Positions 1-7,323 of a stretch of DNA of 21,807 bases are shown here, piece by piece. This DNA comes from Muribaculaceae bacterium (GTDB taxonomy: Bacteria; Pseudomonadota; Alphaproteobacteria; Rs-D84): NCBI GenBank assembly GCA_023665245.1, contig JAMPEH010000029.1, forward strand, positions 1 to 21,807, written 5' to 3'. The translations under genes and the position numbers were made by a program. Below the pieces are notes generated by a model, which saw only the letters and a list, made by a program, of their open reading frames with translations, was not told the DNA's origin and did not search any database. The stretch's first letter is position 1, and each line of letters begins with the position of its first letter.

Positions 1-1
1 C

Positions 2-283
2 GCGATAATGCTTGCAATTTACACGGGCAACGCGGGCGGCGCTTGGGATAACGCTAAGAAGTATATCGAAAGCGGCGGTATCGAGGGCGCGAAGAAGGGC
101 GAAGAGGGCTATGACGCGGCTCACGACGCGGCGGTTGTCGGCGACACCGTAGGCGACCCGTTAAAGGATACGGTAGGACCGTCTTTGGATATTCTTATCA
201 AGATTATGTCTACGATATCGCTCGTTATGGTTGTGCTGTTCAGCAAATACAACCTGTTCGGCGAGGTGTTCCATTTGTTATAA
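2..283 (+). CDS. hppA: Membrane-bound proton/sodium-translocating pyrophosphatase, C-terminal fragment
   Basis: This is the last ~93 codons of a gene that begins before the window, so the ATG at 8 is internal and the frame is open to base 2. The fragment has the conserved C-terminal signature of M-PPases: [14 protein letters not shown] near the start, then [20 protein letters not shown] and LDILIKIMS. The family hydrolyses pyrophosphate and pumps H+ or Na+ across the cytoplasmic membrane; the aspartates and lysines of the GDTVGDP-KDT stretch are active-site residues in that family. It ends with a last transmembrane helix ([15 protein letters not shown]). Two stop codons in tandem (TAATAA) close the gene and an intrinsic terminator follows. 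The ion and potassium-dependence class cannot be told because the deciding residues lie upstream of the window. Confidence 0.93.
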   Translation, partial: AIMLAIYTGNAGGAWDNAKKYIESGGIEGAKKGEEGYDAAHDAAVVGDTVGDPLKDTVGPSLDILIKIMSTISLVMVVLFSKYNLFGEVFHLL

Positions 284-300
284 TAAATTCGGGTTTGTAA

Positions 301-339
301 AGCCCGCGCGGCAAAATTGCCGCGCGGGCTTTTGCTTTT
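301..339 (+). terminator. Intrinsic terminator after hppA
   Basis: A perfect 14-base GC-rich stem (AGCCCGCGCGGCAA at 301-314 pairing with TTGCCGCGCGGGCT at 317-330) is followed by TTTTGCTTTT. It lies 18 bases after the hppA stop and fits a rho-independent terminator. Confidence 0.9.
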
Positions 340-360
340 CTACGCTTACGCGAGCGAATG

Positions 361-396
361 CAGAATTAAGAATTAAGAATTAAGAATGTAGAATGG
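361..396. repeat. AT-rich micro-repeat (GAATTAA units)
   Basis: Four short units of the GAATTAA/GAATGTA type follow each other. Similar AT-rich microsatellite-like stretches occur at 3740-3775 and 5822-5866, each beside a copy of the dispersed inverted repeat, so they seem to travel with that repeat family. Confidence 0.6.
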
Positions 397-499
397 CGGT
401 AAATTTTAAAATAATTTGCGAGCTCATTAAGGTATGTCATTTCGCCCCGCCCGCCGTAAGGCGGCACGATGTACCGACAAGCCGAGGCGCACGGTTACC

Positions 500-549
500 G
501 TCATTGCGAGGCGCGCTTGCACGCCGCGGCAATCCAGAATTACGGAGTT
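500..549 (+). repeat. Dispersed inverted repeat, copy A
   Basis: The stretch begins GTCATTGCGAGG and ends GCAATCCAGAATTACGGAG. The reverse complement of the same ends occurs at 3624-3674 and 5720-5803. The arms GCGAGG/CCGCGGC and the inner GCGCGCTTGCACGC can fold, so each copy is a short mobile or structural repeat rather than coding DNA. A long open frame crossing it (434-853) has no ribosome binding site and a shadow-like composition. Confidence 0.7.
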
Positions 550-732
550 AGCGGGTGTTCGCCTTAAATTGCGTTGTATCAAGGTTCAGATTATTTTGCG
601 CGAGAAAGGGCGCGCAAAAAGATTCTTCGACTGCGCACGGCGAAAACCTGCGCGTTTCAACATTTTATCGCTCTGCCGTGCTACGCTCAGAATGACAGTG
701 GTGGGAGGTGACCGCTTTCCGTTATTGCCTGT

Positions 733-908
733 CGCGCAAGCAATAAAAGGACTTGGGTGCAGGGACCCCTACTGTTTTGCTATGATAAAGTTCGTTTACC
801 GCGCAAGCAATAAAAGGACTTGGGTGCGGTGGCTCACCGCTGTTTTGCTGTGATAAAGTTCGTTTACCGCGCAAGCAATTAAAGGATTTGGCTGCAACGA
901 CACCCTGC
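733..908 (+). repeat. Tandem repeat, 67/68-base unit, about 2.6 copies
   Basis: Units start with CGCGCAAGCAATAAAAGGA at 733, 800 and 868 (the third copy reads CAATTAAAGGA). Copies 1 and 2 also share the second half, CTGTTTTGCT followed by ATAAAGTTCGTTTAC; the third copy breaks off near 908. No gene overlaps it. The array lies just upstream of the promoter of the protease gene. The rest of the 284-935 gap holds only the terminator, the micro-repeat and dispersed repeat copy A. Confidence 0.8.
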
Positions 909-935
909 TTTTTATCTAATATTCACAAAGTTGTT

Positions 936-964
936 TTGACTTTTGCCGTTTGGCATAATATAAT
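936..964 (+). promoter_or_regulatory. Sigma-A type promoter of the HtrA-like gene
   Basis: TTGACT at 936-941 and TATAAT at 959-964 are separated by 17 bases. Transcription would start near 971, giving a leader of about 45 bases before the ATG at 1016. Confidence 0.75.
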
Positions 965-1015
965 AAAAGTATCGCAATATCTTTTTTGCGCCTTATGTGC
1001 GCGCGGGAACAATTT

Positions 1016-2461
1016 ATGAAGAAGAAAATTATAGCAACCGCTTTGGCAATATCAACCCTTTCGCTCGGCGTTTTGGCGGGCTGTTTTAACACTACGCCCT
1101 CTGTCACCTCAATTGAAAAATCGCACACAATAGGTCTTGTGGACTACTACACCATAACCTATTCCGACGGCACCACCTCGCAGTTCACCGTGACCAACGG
1201 CAGAAACGGCACCGACGGCGAGGACGCGCAGGACGTAACGGCGGAGGACGTTTACGAAACGTATAAAACCATGTACCCCGAAGAGGAGCTCACCTTTAAG
1301 GAGTTCTGCGAAAAATATCTCACCGTGAATACCGACGGCAACGACAGCATTGCGGCGCTCAACTCGTGCCTACTTTCGTGCGCGAAGGTGTACACGGTTT
1401 TCCACGAAAAGAAGTACAGCGACTACGGCAGGTATTTAGGCGTAGTCGAAACGGCGTACTGCGGCTCGTCCGTAATCTATAAAACCGACGAACAGTATAC
1501 CTATTTTCTAACCAACTACCACGTAATTTACGACGAGAACGCGGCGGCGGGCTATGATAACTTTACCGAAAAGACCTGGGTGTATATGTACGGCAGCGAA
1601 TATGCGCCCGTGCAGGACAAAAACACCTATCAGTATTCCATATACGAGGCGGACACCTACGCAATCGCCTGCGACTATATAGGCGGGTCGATAGCCTACG
1701 ACGTGGCGGTTTTGCGGGCAAGCACAGACGACGTTAAAAGGGTAAACCCGCAGTTCAAGCCCGTCGAGATAAGCTACGATTACGCGGTGGGAGAAAGCAC
1801 CTACGCGGTCGGCAACCCCGACGACGGCGGCATAAGCGTAACCGAGGGCATCGTCAGCGTCGACAGCGACAATATCACCCTTGCAATCGACGGCACGTCC
1901 CGCAGTTACCGCTCTATACGAACGGACACCGCGCTCACTCACGGCTCTTCGGGGGGCGGACTTTTCAATATGAAGGGCGAGCTTATCGGCTTGAACAACG
2001 CGGGCGACGAGGACATTACGAGTATGAATTTCGCCATTCCCGCGTCGGTCTTAACGGCGGTCGCCGACGGCGTACTGTACTACAACGCCGCCGACAGCAC
2101 GGTAAAAACCACCTTTGTCACCCGTTTGGGGGTCACCGTTTCGTACAAAAACTCGCGCTTCGTGCTTGACCCCGCGACGGGCAAGGGGGATATTTTCGAG
2201 GAGACGACGGTCGTCGAAACGTCAGCGAACAGCTTGTCCGCGCTCGCAGGGTTGCAGGCGGGCGATATTATAACCTCGCTCACCCTCAACGGCAGGACGA
2301 CTGAAATTACAAGACAGTTCAAAATGACCGACGTGCTTTTAAACACGAGGGAGGGCGACACTCTCATAATAGGCTATACGCGCGGCGGCACGGCGGGGCA
2401 GTCCGCTCCTTTAACGGTGCGCGCGGGCGATTTATTTGACGTCGATAAAACCGATAGTTAA
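1016..2461 (+). CDS. HtrA/DegP-like trypsin-fold serine protease lipoprotein with PDZ domain
   Basis: A 481-residue protein predicted to be exported and lipid-anchored: a lysine-rich start, a hydrophobic stretch and a lipobox LAGC put the modified cysteine at residue 23. Residues ~30-125 form a non-catalytic N-terminal region with a GTDGEDAQ linker. The trypsin-like domain shows the triad His169 (TNYHV), Asp229 (YDVAVL) and Ser312 (GSSGG). Residues ~370-470 contain a PDZ-like segment (SALAGLQAGDIITSLTLNG). The family acts in extracytoplasmic protein quality control; that role is inferred here from the family. I chose ATG 1016 over an upstream in-frame TTG (986) because it starts the signal peptide directly; the ribosome binding site is weak. 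HtrA proteins of Firmicutes are more often anchored by one transmembrane helix, so the lipoprotein form is a variation. Confidence 0.9.
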   Translation: MKKKIIATALAISTLSLGVLAGCFNTTPSVTSIEKSHTIGLVDYYTITYSDGTTSQFTVTNGRNGTDGEDAQDVTAEDVYETYKTMYPEEELTFKEFCEKYLTVNTDGNDSIAALNSCLLSCAKVYTVFHEKKYSDYGRYLGVVETAYCGSSVIYKTDEQYTYFLTNYHVIYDENAAAGYDNFTEKTWVYMYGSEYAPVQDKNTYQYSIYEADTYAIACDYIGGSIAYDVAVLRASTDDVKRVNPQFKPVEISYDYAVGESTYAVGNPDDGGISVTEGIVSVDSDNITLAIDGTSRSYRSIRTDTALTHGSSGGGLFNMKGELIGLNNAGDEDITSMNFAIPASVLTAVADGVLYYNAADSTVKTTFVTRLGVTVSYKNSRFVLDPATGKGDIFEETTVVETSANSLSALAGLQAGDIITSLTLNGRTTEITRQFKMTDVLLNTREGDTLIIGYTRGGTAGQSAPLTVRAGDLFDVDKTDS

Positions 2462-2501
2462 GGCATATGTGCGGGGCAATCTGCAAATTTTAAGTAAATA
2501 A

Positions 2502-2561
2502 CCGCCGCAAAAAGCCGCTTTAAGCAATTATATATGCGGTCGGCTTGCGTTTTTGCGGCGG
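2502..2561 (+). promoter_or_regulatory. Inverted repeat in the trpS leader (terminator or attenuator candidate)
   Basis: CCGCCGCAAAAA (2502-2513) is perfectly complementary to TTTTTGCGGCGG (2550-2561). Inside, AAGCCG and CGGCTT form a shorter hairpin followed by TTGCGTTTTT. It could terminate the protease transcript. It is too short for a complete T-box leader and I see no T-box sequence. Confidence 0.5.
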
Positions 2562-2573
2562 CTGTGTTAAAAT
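2545..2573 (+). promoter_or_regulatory. Putative trpS promoter with extended -10
   Basis: TTGCGT (2545-2550) and TAAAAT (2568-2573) are 17 bases apart, with a TG one base before the -10. The -35 overlaps the 3' arm of the inverted repeat. The TrpS ribosome binding site AAAGGAGG follows at 2591-2598. Confidence 0.5.
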
Positions 2574-2604
2574 TGATTCGAGCATTTTTTAAAGGAGGGT
2601 TTTT

Positions 2605-3606
2605 ATGGACGATAACAGAAAGACGCTCTATTCGGGCGTTCAACCGACCAACAATCTTACAATCGGCAACTATATAGGAACTCTCCGCTCGTGGCGCGGC
2701 TTGCAGGAAGATTACGACTGCATTTTCGCGGCGGCAAATATGCACGCGATTACCGTCAGGCAGAACCCCGCCGAACTCAGGCAAAAGACGCTTGCGCTTA
2801 TTGCTCTGTTTCTGGCGTGCGGGGTCGACCCTCAAAAGAGCATTGTCTACGTACAATCGCACGTGCCCGCCCATGCCGAGCTGTGCTGGGCGCTCAACAC
2901 GTTCACCTACGTCGGCGAAATGGAGCGCATGACGCAGTTCAAGGATAAATCGGCGCGGCATGCGGATAATATCAATATGGGGCTTATGGACTACCCCGTT
3001 TTAATGGCGGCGGATATCCTTTTATATCAGACCGATCTCGTGCCCGTGGGGCTCGACCAGCGTCAGCACCTCGAAATTTCGCGCGATATCGCACAGCGTT
3101 TCAACAACGTTTACACGCCCACATTCAAGGTCCCCGAGGGGCTGTACCCCAAAATGGGCGCAAAGATTTGCGACTTGTGCGACCCGACGAAGAAGATGAG
3201 CAAGTCTGCGGAAAACCCCAACGGTGCGGTGTTCTTATCCGACGACAGGGATGCGGTTATGCGCAAATTCAGACGCGCCGTGACCGACAGCGACAACACG
3301 GTTAAGTACGACCCCGAAAATAAGGCGGGGGTGAGCAACCTTTTAACCGTTTACTGCGCGTTTACCGATAAGAGCGTAGAGGAAGCGGAGAGGGAGTTTT
3401 CGGGCAAGGGCTACGGCGATTTTAAACTTGCCGTGGGCGAGGTCGTAGCCGATAAGCTTGCGCCTCTGCAAGCGGAGCACCAAAGACTGCTTGCCGATAA
3501 AGATTACCTCGAAAAGGTTATGGCGGACGGCGCGGACAGAGCGTATAAAATCGCCCGCAAAACCCTTTCGAAGGTTTACAAAAAGATAGGATTTTATCAA
3601 ATCTGA
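2605..3606 (+). CDS. trpS: Tryptophan--tRNA ligase
   Basis: A 333-residue class I aminoacyl-tRNA synthetase, the usual bacterial TrpS length. It charges tRNA-Trp in the cytoplasm using ATP. The N-terminal SGVQPTNNLTIGNYIG carries the HIGH-type signature in the TIGN form common in TrpS, and KKMSKSAENP near residue 200 is the KMSKS loop. Between them lie typical TrpS blocks: ALNTFTYVGEMERMTQFKDK, then MDYPVLMAADILLYQ, and VPVGLDQRQHLE. The start is clear: a strong AAAGGAGG precedes ATG 2605. It appears to be a single-gene unit, with a promoter just upstream and dispersed repeats after the stop. Confidence 0.98.
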   Translation: MDDNRKTLYSGVQPTNNLTIGNYIGTLRSWRGLQEDYDCIFAAANMHAITVRQNPAELRQKTLALIALFLACGVDPQKSIVYVQSHVPAHAELCWALNTFTYVGEMERMTQFKDKSARHADNINMGLMDYPVLMAADILLYQTDLVPVGLDQRQHLEISRDIAQRFNNVYTPTFKVPEGLYPKMGAKICDLCDPTKKMSKSAENPNGAVFLSDDRDAVMRKFRRAVTDSDNTVKYDPENKAGVSNLLTVYCAFTDKSVEEAEREFSGKGYGDFKLAVGEVVADKLAPLQAEHQRLLADKDYLEKVMADGADRAYKIARKTLSKVYKKIGFYQI

Positions 3607-3623
3607 TATTAATGCGGAATTAT

Positions 3624-3740
3624 GACTTCGTAATTCTGGATTGCCGCGGTTGCTACGCAACCTCGCAATGACGATATGCCGCAACCCAAGGCTTACCCCT
3701 TTTAAGGGGGAAGCTCCCGCTTGCGGGTGATGGGGGTTAA
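3624..3740. repeat. Dispersed inverted repeat copy B plus a second hairpin repeat
   Basis: From 3624 to 3674 the reverse complement of copy A occurs (CGTAATTCTGGATTGCCGCGG through TCGCAATGACG). It is followed by TACCCCTTTTAAGGGGG and CTCCCGCTTGCGGG, two short palindromes, then GTGATGGGGGTTA. An AT-rich TTCC/CATTC stretch runs on to 3775. The intergene thus consists almost wholly of repeat DNA. Confidence 0.65.
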
Positions 3741-3779
3741 ATTCCTAATTCCGCATTCATAATTCCGAATTAACTTAAA

Positions 3780-4661
3780 ATGTTTGGCTACATCAACCCC
3801 GACAGTCCCTATCTGTTTAAAAAGGACGAAATTTTATATAAGGCGACCTACTGCGGTATGTGCAAGTCGATAGGCAAGGGGTGCGGCAATTTTGCAAAAT
3901 CCGCACTCACCTACGATATTGCGTTTATGTCCGCGCTGCTGCACAACATGGCGAACCTCGATATGATAATCGAAAAGCGCCGCTGCGCGCTCCACTGGAT
4001 AAGGCGCCGCCCCATGGCTTTGCCCGACGATATCTCGGTGCTTTTGGGCTGCGTCAACACCGCGCTCGCCTACTACAAACTGCTCGACGACAGAGCCGAC
4101 GGCGATAAAAAGGGCGTGCTTGCCCATCTCTATAAGCGCGGGTTTAAAAGGGCGTTAAAGCGTCACCCCGCGGTCGGGGATATCATAAAGCGCAGTATGA
4201 CGGCTCAGCGCGAGATTGAAGAGGCGGGCTGTAAAATAATAGACGCCGCGTGCGAGCCGACCGCGAATATGTTAAAAGAGCTGTCGCGCTACTGCCTTAA
4301 AGAATACGCCACCGAACACACTGACGCGCTTTTTTACGATATCGGCAAGTGGGTATATCTTGCCGACGCGCTCGACGATTACGACAAGGACGTGAAAAAG
4401 GGGCGGTATAACGTTTTGTACAACTCGTTCGGCGAACGCGAAAAGGCGGCGGCGGTCGAAAAAAACGGCGAAGAGATAAACTTTTTGTTCAACTCGCTGT
4501 TTGCGGATATGCGCACGCACCTTGCGCAGATAAAGTTTTACTTCAATCACGACTTAACCGACAATATAATATTACGGGGTATTCCGCTTAAAACCCGAAA
4601 ACTTGTCTTTGGCAAGTGCGGAGAAGGTAAAAAGAAAGAAAATGAACAAACAGAATCTTGA
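3780..4661 (+). CDS. DUF5685-like protein of unknown function
   Basis: A 293-residue soluble protein. The N-terminus MFGYINPDSPYLFKKDEILY followed by YCGMCKSIGKGCG (Cys25-x2-Cys28) and LTYDIAFMSALL matches the DUF5685 pattern as I remember it; the family has no known function. Other visible traits are a lysine/arginine-rich middle and a conserved-looking YDIGKWVYLADALDDYDKDVKKGRYN block near residues 188-218. The paired cysteines could bind metal. No ribosome binding site precedes ATG 3780, yet the family N-terminus begins exactly there. Its 3' end overlaps the next gene (J-like/TPR, ATG 4642) by 20 bases, so the two are co-transcribed and probably work together. Confidence 0.8.
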   Translation: MFGYINPDSPYLFKKDEILYKATYCGMCKSIGKGCGNFAKSALTYDIAFMSALLHNMANLDMIIEKRRCALHWIRRRPMALPDDISVLLGCVNTALAYYKLLDDRADGDKKGVLAHLYKRGFKRALKRHPAVGDIIKRSMTAQREIEEAGCKIIDAACEPTANMLKELSRYCLKEYATEHTDALFYDIGKWVYLADALDDYDKDVKKGRYNVLYNSFGEREKAAAVEKNGEEINFLFNSLFADMRTHLAQIKFYFNHDLTDNIILRGIPLKTRKLVFGKCGEGKKKENEQTES

Positions 4662-5298
4662 ACTTTTGGGGCTTTCCGAGGGAGCAACCTTAGAACAGGT
4701 CGAAGAAGCTTATAAGACAATGCGCGCCCAACTTTTGGAAGACAGATTTTTGGACGGCGAGGCGGGCAACGAGGCGGCGAAAAAGCTGACTAAAATTCAG
4801 GTCGCCTACGACGAACTGTTGTCCGAGTTTGCGGGCTTCGGCAAGGGCGAAAGCGCGGCTGCGGACGGCGATGGTTCTTCCTGCGGCACGGCGTATTCGC
4901 GCGTGGAAGAGCTCATAAAAAGCGGCGATTTAAGCGAGGCACAGCGCGTACTCGACACGTTTAACGAGCGCGGCGCGCAGTGGCACTACCTGCAATCGGT
5001 GGTCTTTTACCGCAAAAACTGGATAAACGAGAGCAAAAAACAGCTCGAAATCGCAATGCGCTTAGACGGCGAAAACCGCAAGTACAAGGAAGCGTATGAA
5101 AAGCTCAACGAAAAGATTGCCTACGACGCTAACAGCCAGGGCGCGGCAAGCGGCGGAGAGCAGAGCGCGTACCGCGGTCAGGATATGAACAACGCCTATT
5201 CCGACAACCAGATGGGCGGGAGTTTCTGCGCCTCGTGCGTGGAGTGCTGTGCGCTGAACGCGTGTATTAACTGCCTGTGCAACGGCTGTTGCCATTAA
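4642..5298 (+). CDS. J-like/TPR protein with cysteine-rich tail (no HPD motif)
   Basis: A 218-residue protein in three parts. Residues ~3-65 look like a J-domain fold (LELLGLSEGATLEQVEEAYK ... KIQVAYDELL), but the HPD tripeptide needed to stimulate Hsp70 is missing; the loop reads LLEDRFLDGEAG. Residues ~85-165 form a TPR-like helical repeat (SRVEELIKSGDLSEAQRVLD, WHYLQSVVFYRKNWINESKK). The last ~25 residues hold nine cysteines in C-C and C-x2-C pairs. The TPR part and the tail are shared with the proteins at 6445 and 6960. ATG 4642 lies inside the end of the preceding DUF5685-like gene, so expression is likely coupled. The tail may bind metal or be a lipid-modification or redox site; this is inference. 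Confidence 0.8.
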   Translation: MNKQNLELLGLSEGATLEQVEEAYKTMRAQLLEDRFLDGEAGNEAAKKLTKIQVAYDELLSEFAGFGKGESAAADGDGSSCGTAYSRVEELIKSGDLSEAQRVLDTFNERGAQWHYLQSVVFYRKNWINESKKQLEIAMRLDGENRKYKEAYEKLNEKIAYDANSQGAASGGEQSAYRGQDMNNAYSDNQMGGSFCASCVECCALNACINCLCNGCCH

Positions 5299-5876
5299 AA
5301 AAACTCTCGGTTTTCTCGCAAGGCGAATGCGAGAAAACGCTACGAATTTAAGGGCGTTGCCCTCGCGGCTGCAATCTTAGGGGCACTCATATTATAAAAT
5401 TGCAGCCGCACACCCAGTGAGCCGAAAGTTTTCGCAAATTGGGGCGCGCTGCGCAAAAGCGCGGTTTTGCTTGCTACGTATATTATTTTAAGAAGTTCAC
5501 GAAAATCTTTTGCGGACACAGCTCGGTGCAATGACAGACCGACTGCGTTCCCGCCCCTATGTCATTATGAGGAATAAACGGCATAGCGGACTATGATTGA
5601 AATGCGTGGGTTATTAGCCGTTTATGACGTGATAATCTTTTTGCCCGTGCTTTTCTATTACGGGCAAAATATTTTCACCGCAGCAAAACGCTTGAGAAGG
5701 CGTGCCGTGTTCCCGCAAACTCCGTAATTCTGGATTGCTACGGTGGTTGCGCCTATTGCGCTTCGCTCCGTGCGACCGCTACGCGGGCGGGCGCAATGAC
5801 GAAGTGGTTTTTTAGATTACACCAACATTCTGCATTCCACATTTTGCATTATACATTCTGCATTTGGTAAAAGCTT
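5299..5876. other. Non-coding gap with hairpins and repeat DNA
   Basis: I see no credible gene here. It contains an inverted repeat GTTTTCTCGC (5310-5319) / GCGAGAAAAC (5329-5338) and an AAACGGC...GCCGTTT pair around 5575-5625. A hairpin TTTGCCCGT (5640-5648) / ACGGGCAAA (5660-5668) could be a weak terminator. Dispersed repeat copy C (5720-5803) and an AT-rich micro-repeat (5822-5866) follow. The two nearby stem pairs between 5575 and 5668 might be a structured RNA, but nothing identifies a known class. Confidence 0.5.
5720..5803. repeat. Dispersed inverted repeat, copy C
   Basis: CTCCGTAATTCTGGATTGC at the left end and GCGCAATGACGAAG at the right end match copy B. The centre is expanded by CTATTGCGCTTCGCTCCG, which itself can fold. 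The orientation is opposite to copy A. Confidence 0.7.
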
Positions 5877-6443
5877 ATGCCTAAAAATAACCGTTTTAAC
5901 TCATTTGAAATAGCTCTCTCGGGCGTGTCGTGCGGTATTGCGGTATTGTTTTTGTCGCTGGGCATTTTAAGCGGCTGGTTGCTCGCCACGGGCTACTTTG
6001 TCGGCGTGCTTGCAATGACGGTGCCGCTGTCGAAAGACTTCTTTAAAGGCGGTTTCGGCGCATACGCGGGCACGTGCATACTGACGCTCATTATGGGCGC
6101 GGCGGCTAAATTCTGGGATTTGGTGCCCTTTATAATGTTCTTCGGCTTGCACCCGCTCGTAAACGCCGTCATAAACAAAAAAATCACCAAAATCTGGGCG
6201 AAGATTGTCGCGGTAATTTTAAAGGCGCTGTGGTTTGACTGCGCTTTAATTGTCGGCTACTATCTCGTGTTCAACGGGCTTGTCGGCGGCAGTATGCTCC
6301 CGCAGGGCGTGTACGATATCATAAATAAATATATCTTTCTGTTTATTTTCACCGTGGGAACGCTTATCGGCGTTGTGTACGATTTTTTGGTTTCCCGCTG
6401 TCAGCTCGCGGTCAACGCGCTCGTGGCAAGGATAAAAAAGTGA
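5877..6443 (+). CDS. Polytopic integral membrane protein
   Basis: A 188-residue very hydrophobic protein with about five or six membrane helices (roughly residues 12-34, 36-52, 60-78, 82-97, 107-133, 149-170) and short basic loops such as NKKITKIWAK. Size and layout resemble small multi-helix proteins such as ECF-transporter S components, but I see no substrate signature and give no name. The ribosome binding site is weak (GGTAA). The gene ends one base before the next ATG (6445), so it forms an operon with the TPR gene. The last ~30 bases of this gene occur again at 6911-6943, a footprint of a tandem duplication. Confidence 0.72.
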   Translation: MPKNNRFNSFEIALSGVSCGIAVLFLSLGILSGWLLATGYFVGVLAMTVPLSKDFFKGGFGAYAGTCILTLIMGAAAKFWDLVPFIMFFGLHPLVNAVINKKITKIWAKIVAVILKALWFDCALIVGYYLVFNGLVGGSMLPQGVYDIINKYIFLFIFTVGTLIGVVYDFLVSRCQLAVNALVARIKK

Positions 6444-6444
6444 T

Positions 6445-6849
6445 ATGGATGACGAACTTTATACTAAGGTACATACGCTTATAGCCGAGGGCAATTTGGA
6501 CGACGCGCAGCAGGTGCTCGACGGTATAGAGGATAAGGACGCGCGGTGGCACTATTTAAGCAGTCGCATATATCTTGCGAAAAACTGGACTAACGAAAGC
6601 CGCAAGCAGCTTGAAGTCGCAATCGAGCTTGACCCCGAAAACGAGGAGTATAAAGAAGAACTTGAAGCCCTGAAAAAGCGGGTCGAGGAAGCGCAGAGAA
6701 AGTTCGAAAAAGGGAATAAAAAGAAGCATTTGGGCAAGGGATTTATAAACGATTGCATGCCCGAGTGCGGCGAGGCTTTCGGTTTGTGCTGTGGCGAGCT
6801 CTGCTGCCAGCTATGTTGTACGGCAATCTGCGAAGGTTGCGGCGGGTAA
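6445..6849 (+). CDS. TPR-like protein with cysteine-rich tail, paralogue 2
   Basis: A 134-residue protein. Residues 1-80 are two TPR-like helix pairs (LIAEGNLDDAQQVLDGIEDK, WHYLSSRIYLAKNWTNESRK) followed by a charged helix. The last ~32 residues hold ten cysteines, several as adjacent pairs (LCCGELCCQLCC). It matches the TPR part and tail of the J-like protein at 4642 but lacks the J-like domain. It is very close to the next copy at 6960: the block KDARWHYLSSR is identical in both. The start lies two bases after the stop of the membrane protein gene, suggesting coupling. The function is unknown; tail cysteines might coordinate metal or anchor the protein. Confidence 0.78.
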   Translation: MDDELYTKVHTLIAEGNLDDAQQVLDGIEDKDARWHYLSSRIYLAKNWTNESRKQLEVAIELDPENEEYKEELEALKKRVEEAQRKFEKGNKKKHLGKGFINDCMPECGEAFGLCCGELCCQLCCTAICEGCGG

Positions 6850-6910
6850 ATAATATAAAATAATAAACGTCTGCGGCTCACCGGTTATATAATCACGTGG
6901 GTCAGAACTA

Positions 6911-6943
6911 TCGCAGTCAACGCGCTCGTGGCAAGGATAAAAA
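6911..6943 (+). repeat. Duplicated 3' end of the upstream membrane protein gene
   Basis: GTCAACGCGCTCGTGGCAAG plus GATAAAAA at 6916-6943 repeats 6411-6438, the end of the membrane protein gene, almost exactly. It sits at the same place relative to the following TPR gene as the original, so the duplicated unit was [3' end of the membrane gene + TPR gene]. Confidence 0.85.
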
Positions 6944-6959
6944 TGGTTTAAGGTAATTT

Positions 6960-7316
6960 ATGGAAGAACGTATTTACGTTTGCGTTCAAACGCTTATCGA
7001 AGTCGGCGATACGGAAGCCGCACAACAGATGTTAGACGATATTGAAGAAAAGGACGCGCGTTGGCACTATTTAAGCAGTCGCGTATATCTTGCGAAAAAC
7101 TGGACGAACGAGAGCCGCAAGCAGCTTGAAATCGCAATCGAGCTCGACCCCGAAAATGAAAAGTATAAGGAAGAGCTGCAAGAAATGAAAAACGTTGCAG
7201 AAAACGAGAGCGGTGAAGAAAAATCCGAAATGGGCAAGAGGAAATTCCGCGACAACTGTTGTGAATGCTGTTCAGTTTGCTGTCAGATATGTGGGGACGG
7301 TTGTCCTGGGTGTTAA
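6960..7316 (+). CDS. TPR-like protein with cysteine-rich tail, paralogue 3
   Basis: A 118-residue tandem copy of the gene at 6445. The TPR region (LIEVGDTEAAQQMLDDIEEK, then WHYLSSRVYLAKNWTNESRK) is nearly the same; the linker is shorter and the tail holds nine cysteines in ~21 residues (NCCECCSVCCQICGDGCPGC). AGGT lies seven bases before ATG 6960. The next gene (methyltransferase) starts 7 bases after the stop, so this copy now leads that gene. The diverged tail but conserved TPR part suggests that cysteine content, not order, is under selection. Confidence 0.78.
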   Translation: MEERIYVCVQTLIEVGDTEAAQQMLDDIEEKDARWHYLSSRVYLAKNWTNESRKQLEIAIELDPENEKYKEELQEMKNVAENESGEEKSEMGKRKFRDNCCECCSVCCQICGDGCPGC

Positions 7317-7323
7317 AACTAAA

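Noticed and set aside
434..853. 139-codon open frame on the plus strand
   Set aside because: It runs through dispersed and tandem repeats, has no ribosome binding site, and its arginine- and cysteine-rich translation looks like random reading of repeat DNA.
733..908. CRISPR array
   Set aside because: The repeats are adjacent 67/68-base units without distinct spacers, and no cas gene is in the window.
2462..2604. T-box riboswitch before trpS
   Set aside because: The leader is too short and lacks a recognisable T-box sequence.
2458..2961. 167-codon minus-strand frame overlapping trpS
   Set aside because: Antisense to the conserved trpS 5' end, no ribosome binding site, no protein-like features.
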